Origin: Alphaproteobacteria bacterium
Lineage (GTDB): Bacteria > Pseudomonadota > Alphaproteobacteria > UBA6615
DNA: 6,352 bases
Direction of reading: 5' to 3'
Assembly: GCA_017643325.1 (NCBI GenBank)
Contig: JAEPNS010000205.1
Location: forward strand, 1 to 6,352
In this document: positions 6,238 through 6,352 of the stretch, piece by piece
How positions within the stretch are numbered: position 1 is the first letter of the stretch
How the letters are laid out: every line of letters begins with the position of its first letter
The notes under the pieces: generated by a model
The model's input: only the letters and a program-made list of their open reading frames with translations
Told to the model about the DNA's origin: nothing
The model's database searches: none
Made by a program: the position numbers and the translations under genes

Positions 6238-6352
6238 TTACTGGAGTGTGGCGGGACCTTTTATGTCCTGCTGCGCCGATTCGGGCAGGATTCCGAGACG
6301 TCGGGCGACTTCCTGGTAGGCCTCCTCGACGCCGCCGAGATCGCGACGGAAG
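6238..6352 (-). CDS. purC: SAICAR synthetase PurC (3' end only)
   Basis: The last 37 codons plus TAA of a gene entering from the right edge. It encodes a C-terminus with FRRDLGGVEEAYQEVARRLG followed by a short tail (ILPESAQQDIKGPATLQ). The FRRD...EAYQEVARRLGI pattern is the usual C-terminal helix of alphaproteobacterial PurC, which condenses CAIR with aspartate to SAICAR in purine synthesis. The position directly before purS, 21 bp away and on the same strand, supports the call. The catalytic ATP-binding part is outside the window, so the call rests on this short helix and on context. Confidence 0.82.
   Translation of the reverse strand, partial: FRRDLGGVEEAYQEVARRLGILPESAQQDIKGPATLQ

Overview
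The window shows the end of a de novo purine biosynthesis operon from a G+C-rich bacterium, most likely an alphaproteobacterium of the Rhodospirillales type. That assignment rests on the purC-purS-purQ-purL-bolA-grxD gene order, the small separate PurS/PurQ/PurL form of FGAM synthase, and dense coding with G/C-ending codons. It is inferred from synteny and protein style, not from any database match. Every supported gene reads on the minus strand, so transcription runs from the right edge (6352) to the left edge.

Layout in transcription order: the 3' end of purC (SAICAR synthetase, to 6238); purS (GTG start, 6216-5974); a 682-residue TPR-sulfotransferase (GTG start overlapping the purS stop, 5974-3926); an 88-bp non-coding gap; purQ (3837-3145), joined to purL (3148-962) by a 4-bp ATGA overlap; an IbaG-like bolA (926-687); the CGFS monothiol glutaredoxin grxD (665-327); a strong intrinsic terminator (about 303-272); and the 5' end of rarD (TTG start at 251, running off the left edge).

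PurS, PurQ and PurL form one FGAM synthase complex: PurQ frees ammonia from glutamine, PurL carries out the ATP-dependent amidation of FGAR, and PurS bridges the two. PurC acts later in the same pathway. BolA and CGFS glutaredoxins form [2Fe-2S]-bridged heterodimers in iron-sulfur trafficking, and the two genes are only 21 bp apart here.

The unusual element is the large TPR-sulfotransferase gene between purS and purQ, which separates genes for subunits of one complex and is coupled to purS by a TAGTG stop/start overlap. Its TPR array holds ten 34-residue units in strict register, and a short segment before the catalytic domain looks as if it is read out of its ancestral frame. I saw no CRISPR array, insertion sequence, tRNA or rRNA gene, or obvious defence system. 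The rest is conserved housekeeping sequence.
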